NCBI RefSeq assembly: GCF_031085295.1
Contig: NZ_JAVFWO010000002.1
Location: 1-64,000 of the forward strand
From: Microbacterium psychrotolerans
GTDB lineage: Bacteria; Actinomycetota; Actinomycetes; Actinomycetales; Microbacteriaceae
DNA length: 64,000 nt
Direction: 5' to 3'
The notes under the pieces are model-generated. The model did no database searches. It was not told where the DNA came from and saw only the letters and a list, made by a program, of their open reading frames with translations. Below are positions 60,701-64,000 of the stretch, one piece after another. How positions within the stretch are numbered: position 1 is the stretch's first letter; the number at the start of each line of letters is the position of its first letter. A program made the position numbers and the translations under genes.

Positions 60701-62080
60701 CGCCACGGCCGGCTGAGCGATCATCCCGGCCGCGCGCGCGTCGGCGTAGACCGTCGGGATCGCCGGATCGGACCGGCTAAGCGCGAGGGCGCGCACCGGA
60801 AGCTCCTCGCGCACACGGGCGTGGTGCGCCCGGGCGGCTTCGACGCCGGCCGGGCCCTCGAACGCGGCATCCGGTTCGCCGTCGGTCACCAGCGCCACCT
60901 GCAGCGGACGTGCCCCCGGGTGGGACGCGCCGGTGTCGAGGGCTTCGAAGCCGTCCGACACGACGATGAGCTCGCTCGTGGCGGTGCCTTCGTCGAGGGT
61001 GCGGAAGGCAGCCTTGCGGCCGCCTTTCGATCCCTTGTCGGTCGAGGCCTTCGCCACGCCGACCCACCCGCCGTCGGAGTCCTGGCGCGCGACGAGCTTG
61101 TAGACCATGCCTGCGGTCGGCGTGCCCGATCCGGTCACCACCGACGTGCCCACGCCGTACGAGTCGACCGGGGATGCCGCGAGCGCGGCGATGGCGTACT
61201 CGTCGAGGTCGCTGGTCACCGTGATCCGGGTGCCGGTGGCGCCGAGCTCGTCGAGCTGCGCGCGCACCTCGGCGGCCACGGTGGGCAGATCGCCAGAGTC
61301 GATGCGCACGCCGCCGAGTCCGGTGCCCGCGATCCGCACGGCCGTCTCCACGCCGCGGCGGATGTCGTAGGTGTCGACGAGGAGCGTGGTGCCCGTTCCC
61401 AGTGCGTCGATCTGCGCGCGGAACGCGTCCTCTTCGGTGTCGTGGAGGAGCGTCCAGGAGTGCGCGGCGGTGCCCATCGTGGGGATGCCCCACCGGCGAC
61501 CTGCTTCGAGGTTCGACGTGGCGGCGAACCCGGCGATGTACGCGGCGCGGGCGGCGGCGACGGCCGACCTCTCGCCCGCCCGTCGAGAGCCCATCTCGGC
61601 GAGGGGCCGGTCACCGGCGGCCACGCTCATGCGGGCAGCGGCGGTGGCGATGGCGGAGTCGTGGTTGAGCACGCTCAGCGCCAGCGTCTCGAGCACGACG
61701 GCCTCGGCGAACGTGCCTTCGACGGTGAGGATGGGGGAGCCGGGGAAATAGAGCTCGCCCTCGCGGTAGCCGGTGATCGAGCCCGTGAACCGGTAGCCCT
61801 CCAGGAAGTCGAGCGTGGCGGCATCCACCACCTTCTCGTCGCGCAGGAACCGCAGCTCCTCGTGGTCGAAGCGGAAATCGCGGATCAGCGACAGCAGTCG
61901 GCCGGTGCCGCCGACCACGCCGAACCGTCGCCCGGCCGACAGCCGCCGGCCGAACAGCTCGAAGACGCAGCGGCGATCGGCTGTGCCGTCGCGCAGGGCC
62001 GCGTCGACCATCGTGAGCTCGTAGCGGTCCGTCAGCAGGGCGGTCGAGGCGCCCCCTCGCGAAGCATGCCCGTGGGTCAT
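60686..62080 (-). CDS. pncB: nicotinate phosphoribosyltransferase
   Basis: A 464-residue enzyme that makes nicotinate mononucleotide from nicotinate and PRPP in NAD salvage (Preiss-Handler pathway). Visible features are LTDRYELTMVDA at the N-terminus, FELFGRRLSAGRRFGVVGG, the catalytic His region GTAAHSWTLLHD, and GVRIDSGDLP with the PRPP site beyond (TSDLDEYAIAAL, YGVGTSVVTG). The length is that of the actinobacterial type. From memory, pncB, murI, rph and rdgB cluster similarly in M. tuberculosis (Rv1330c-Rv1341). Confidence 0.92.
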   Translation of the reverse strand: MTHGHASRGGASTALLTDRYELTMVDAALRDGTADRRCVFELFGRRLSAGRRFGVVGGTGRLLSLIRDFRFDHEELRFLRDEKVVDAATLDFLEGYRFTGSITGYREGELYFPGSPILTVEGTFAEAVVLETLALSVLNHDSAIATAAARMSVAAGDRPLAEMGSRRAGERSAVAAARAAYIAGFAATSNLEAGRRWGIPTMGTAAHSWTLLHDTEEDAFRAQIDALGTGTTLLVDTYDIRRGVETAVRIAGTGLGGVRIDSGDLPTVAAEVRAQLDELGATGTRITVTSDLDEYAIAALAASPVDSYGVGTSVVTGSGTPTAGMVYKLVARQDSDGGWVGVAKASTDKGSKGGRKAAFRTLDEGTATSELIVVSDGFEALDTGASHPGARPLQVALVTDGEPDAAFEGPAGVEAARAHHARVREELPVRALALSRSDPAIPTVYADARAAGMIAQPAVASGAE

Positions 62081-62087
62081 GCGGGCC

Positions 62088-62093
62088 AGCCTA
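62088..62093 (-). promoter_or_regulatory. -10 element of pncB (leaderless)
   Basis: TAGGCT on the minus strand, seven bases before the pncB ATG, inside the 41-base gap to murI. Confidence 0.55.
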
Positions 62094-62107
62094 GTGAGCG
62101 CCTGGCG

Positions 62108-62113
62108 TAGGCT
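62108..62113 (+). promoter_or_regulatory. -10 element of murI (leaderless)
   Basis: TAGGCT eight bases before the murI GTG. Its -35 position would fall on the pncB -10, so the two promoters overlap. Confidence 0.55.
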
Positions 62114-62121
62114 GGGGCATC

Positions 62122-62949
62122 GTGAACGACGCGCCGATCGGAATCTTCGACTCCGGAGTCGGCGGGCTCACCGTCGCGCGGGCCGTCTCGGCCTTGCTGC
62201 CGCAGGAGTCGATCCTCTACATCGGCGACACGGCGCGGTCGCCGTACGGCCCCAAGCCCATCGCAGACGTGCGCCGCTATGCGCTCGAGGTGCTCGACGA
62301 TCTGGTGGAGCAGGGCGTGAAGATGCTGGTCATCGCGTGCAACACCGCGTCGGCGGCCATGCTGCGCGACGCGCGCGAGCGGTACGACGTGCCCGTCGTC
62401 GAGGTGATCAACCCCGCGGTGCGCACCGCGATGTCGACGACGCGCAACGGTCGCGTCGGCGTCATCGGCACCGCCGGCACGATCTCGTCGGGGGCGTACC
62501 AGGACATGCTCGGCGTCAACGAGCAGCTGACGGTGTTCGCGCAGGCATGCCCCCGCTTCGTGGAGTTCGTCGAGGCCGGGATCACCGGCTCGCCCGAGGT
62601 GCTCGCCGTCGCCGAGGAATACCTCGCACCGCTCCGCCACGCCGGCGTGGACACCCTCGTGCTCGGCTGCACGCACTACCCGTTCCTCGAGGGCGCGATC
62701 AGCTACGTGATGGGACCCGACGTCAGCCTCGTGTCGAGCGACACCGAGACCGCGAAGGACGTCTACCGTCAGCTGGTCTCCCGCGATCTGCTCGCGGGCC
62801 CGGATGCCGAGCCCCAGCACGTCTACGAAGCCACGGGCGCTTCCGCCGACGAGTTCCTGCGCCTCGCGCACCGTCTGATGGGCCGTGAGGTCAGCTCCGT
62901 GCGACTGGTCCAGACCGGCGCCATCGATCTGCCGACCCGTCTCGGCTGA
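62122..62949 (+). CDS. murI: glutamate racemase
   Basis: A 275-residue cofactor-independent racemase supplying D-glutamate for peptidoglycan. The two catalytic Cys are in VIACNTASA (about 74) and [11 protein letters not shown] (about 185), with [14 protein letters not shown] at the N-terminus and [14 protein letters not shown]. The length is normal. GTG start after a TAGGCT -10 element, no ribosome-binding site. Divergent from pncB. Confidence 0.94.
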   Translation: MNDAPIGIFDSGVGGLTVARAVSALLPQESILYIGDTARSPYGPKPIADVRRYALEVLDDLVEQGVKMLVIACNTASAAMLRDARERYDVPVVEVINPAVRTAMSTTRNGRVGVIGTAGTISSGAYQDMLGVNEQLTVFAQACPRFVEFVEAGITGSPEVLAVAEEYLAPLRHAGVDTLVLGCTHYPFLEGAISYVMGPDVSLVSSDTETAKDVYRQLVSRDLLAGPDAEPQHVYEATGASADEFLRLAHRLMGREVSSVRLVQTGAIDLPTRLG

Positions 62950-62956
62950 GGCATCC

Positions 62957-63030
62957 GTGTCCCACAATCCCCGCAGCATGTCTCGAACCCCACCGCTCCC
63001 GGCATCCGGGATCGATCGATCTCGGGACAC
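62957..63030 (+). other. structured gap between murI and rph
   Basis: The 102-base gap holds a six-base-pair hairpin TCCCGG-CAT-CCGGGA (62997-63011), which could end murI transcription, a GATCGATCGATC palindrome just after it, and longer flanking arms GTGTCCC (62957-62963) and GGGACAC (63024-63030) that could close the whole region into one structure. No -10 for rph is obvious. Confidence 0.4.
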
Positions 63031-63051
63031 GCGCACCGTCAGAGGAGAGAA

Positions 63052-63807
63052 ATGACCGACATCACCCGTGCCGACGGTCGCACCGTCGACCAGCTGCGTC
63101 CCGTCACGATCGAGCGGGGCTGGTCGAGCCAGGCCGAGGGTTCGGCGCTCATCTCGTTCGGCAACACCAAGGTGCTGTGCACGGCGTCGTTCACGAACGG
63201 CGTGCCGCGCTGGCTCAACGGCAAGGGCAAGGGCTGGATCACCGCCGAATACGCGATGCTCCCGCGCGCCACGAACGAGCGCAACGACCGCGAGAGCGTC
63301 AAGGGCAAGATCGGCGGCCGCACCCACGAGATCTCCCGGCTGATCGGCCGGGCGCTCCGCGCCGTCGTCGACACGAAGGCGCTCGGTGAGAACACCATCG
63401 TCATCGACTGCGACGTGCTGCAGGCCGACGGCGGCACGCGCACGGCTGCGATCACGGGCGCGTACGTCGCTCTCGCCGATGCGATCGAGTGGGGCCGCCG
63501 CAAGAAGTTCATCGGCCAGAAGGCGCAGGTGCTCTTCGATTCGGTGTCGGCCGTATCCGTCGGCATCATCGACGGCGAGCCGATGCTCGACCTGGCCTAC
63601 GTCGAGGATGTCCGCGCCGAGACCGACATGAACATCGTCGTCACCGGTCGCGGCCTCTTCGTCGAGGTGCAGGGCACCGCCGAGGGCGCGCCCTTCGACA
63701 AGCGGGAGCTCGACGCCCTCCTCGAACTCGGCGTAAACGGCTGCGCGGATCTGCGCACCCACCAGCTCGCTGCGCTCGGCGAGGGAACCAGCGAGGGAGC
63801 GGCGTGA
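63052..63807 (+). CDS. rph: ribonuclease PH
   Basis: A 251-residue phosphorolytic 3'-5' exoribonuclease that trims tRNA 3' ends as a hexamer. Family motifs: [19 protein letters not shown], the arginine-rich ring [51 protein letters not shown] (the phosphate-binding and catalytic region) and [25 protein letters not shown] before the ATG is a strong ribosome-binding site. The rdgB GTG overlaps its stop (GTGA). Confidence 0.95.
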   Translation: MTDITRADGRTVDQLRPVTIERGWSSQAEGSALISFGNTKVLCTASFTNGVPRWLNGKGKGWITAEYAMLPRATNERNDRESVKGKIGGRTHEISRLIGRALRAVVDTKALGENTIVIDCDVLQADGGTRTAAITGAYVALADAIEWGRRKKFIGQKAQVLFDSVSAVSVGIIDGEPMLDLAYVEDVRAETDMNIVVTGRGLFVEVQGTAEGAPFDKRELDALLELGVNGCADLRTHQLAALGEGTSEGAA

Positions 63808-64000
63808 CCGCCCACCCCGACGACATGGCCGAGGCGATCGCCGAGGCGGAGGCGCAGACGGCGGTCGCCGGCTCGGCCGTCGGCGGTGCCGTGAACCAGA
63901 TCGTGCTCGCGACGCACAACCGTCACAAGGTCGAGGAATTCCAGTCGATCGTGGCGGCCACGCGCCCGGACCTCATCGTGGTCGCCTACGACGGCCCCGA
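63804..64000 (+). CDS. rdgB: non-canonical purine NTP pyrophosphatase (partial, 5' end)
   Basis: The first 65 codons of an RdgB/HAM1-type XTP/dITP diphosphatase, cut by the window edge. The family opening [17 protein letters not shown] is at residues 34-50. The GTG start at 63804 is favoured by the GAGGGAG just upstream and the GTGA overlap with rph; it adds an Ala/Glu-rich leader of about 30 residues. A GTG at 63891, directly before the conserved core, would remove that leader but has no good ribosome-binding site. Confidence 0.85.
   Translation, partial: MTAHPDDMAEAIAEAEAQTAVAGSAVGGAVNQIVLATHNRHKVEEFQSIVAATRPDLIVVAYDGP

Overview
The window comes from a high-G+C (about 70% by eye) actinobacterium, most likely family Microbacteriaceae and probably Microbacterium. 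The evidence is the set of actinobacteria-restricted families (DUF3117, DUF3107, DUF3039, UPF0182, an AdnA/AdnB pair), a C50-carotenoid operon, and gene order that from memory matches three blocks of the Mycobacterium tuberculosis chromosome. It reads as ordinary chromosome: no insertion sequence, prophage, integrase or CRISPR array was seen. No gene-free stretch exceeds 300 bases. About 18 genes have a TANNNT hexamer 6-8 bases before the start codon and are probably leaderless.

Layout. 0-8.3 kb: dapE, a polytopic GT-C-like glycosyltransferase, a DUF3117 mini-gene, an O-methyltransferase, tatB, a coupled three-gene set (PRC/MgtE-N/CBS protein, DUF1003, Mrp), a glycine-zipper-like stress protein and a small hydrolase. 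8.3-10.7 kb: two divergent citrate-synthase genes, one fused to a DNA-binding domain, with candidate operators between them. 10.8-16.6 kb: gamma-glutamyltransferase, Xaa-Pro aminopeptidase, an EEP-fold hydrolase, a PHP phosphoesterase and a SHOCT membrane protein. 16.7-37.4 kb: a nucleic-acid maintenance and surface-proteolysis block (DEAD-box helicase, MiaE-like ferritin fold, DUF3107, AdnA/AdnB, a degenerate phosphotransferase, NudC, UvrD2-like helicase, ThiF-like protein, DUF2342 metalloprotease, PDZ-Lon protease, UPF0182).

37.5-43.6 kb: the operon idi-crtE-crtB-crtI-crtYe-crtYf-crtEb for a decaprenoxanthin- or sarcinaxanthin-type C50 carotenoid, divergent from a MarR regulator (crtR) across a perfect inverted repeat. 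A terminator and the initiator tRNA follow. 43.9-48.3 kb: DUF6328 membrane protein, omega-amidase-like nitrilase, a KAT/GTK-type aminotransferase and an HtrA protease. 48.3-53.5 kb: three TagB/TagF-like polymerases and a family-2 glycosyltransferase for a wall teichoic-acid-like polymer. 53.6-57.0 kb: maltokinase with a LacI-type operator, two unknown proteins and a LicC-like nucleotidyltransferase. 57.2-60.4 kb: an ABC exporter whose ATPase has a repetitive Pro/Ala tail. 60.4-64 kb: DUF3039, pncB, murI, rph and the start of rdgB.

The genes most worth follow-up are the HTH-citrate synthase and its operators, the kinase-dead phosphotransferase beside the DNA-repair helicases, the seven-gene crt operon in which every junction is a 4-base overlap, and a short repeated motif, GGCATCCG, that recurs through coding and non-coding DNA.
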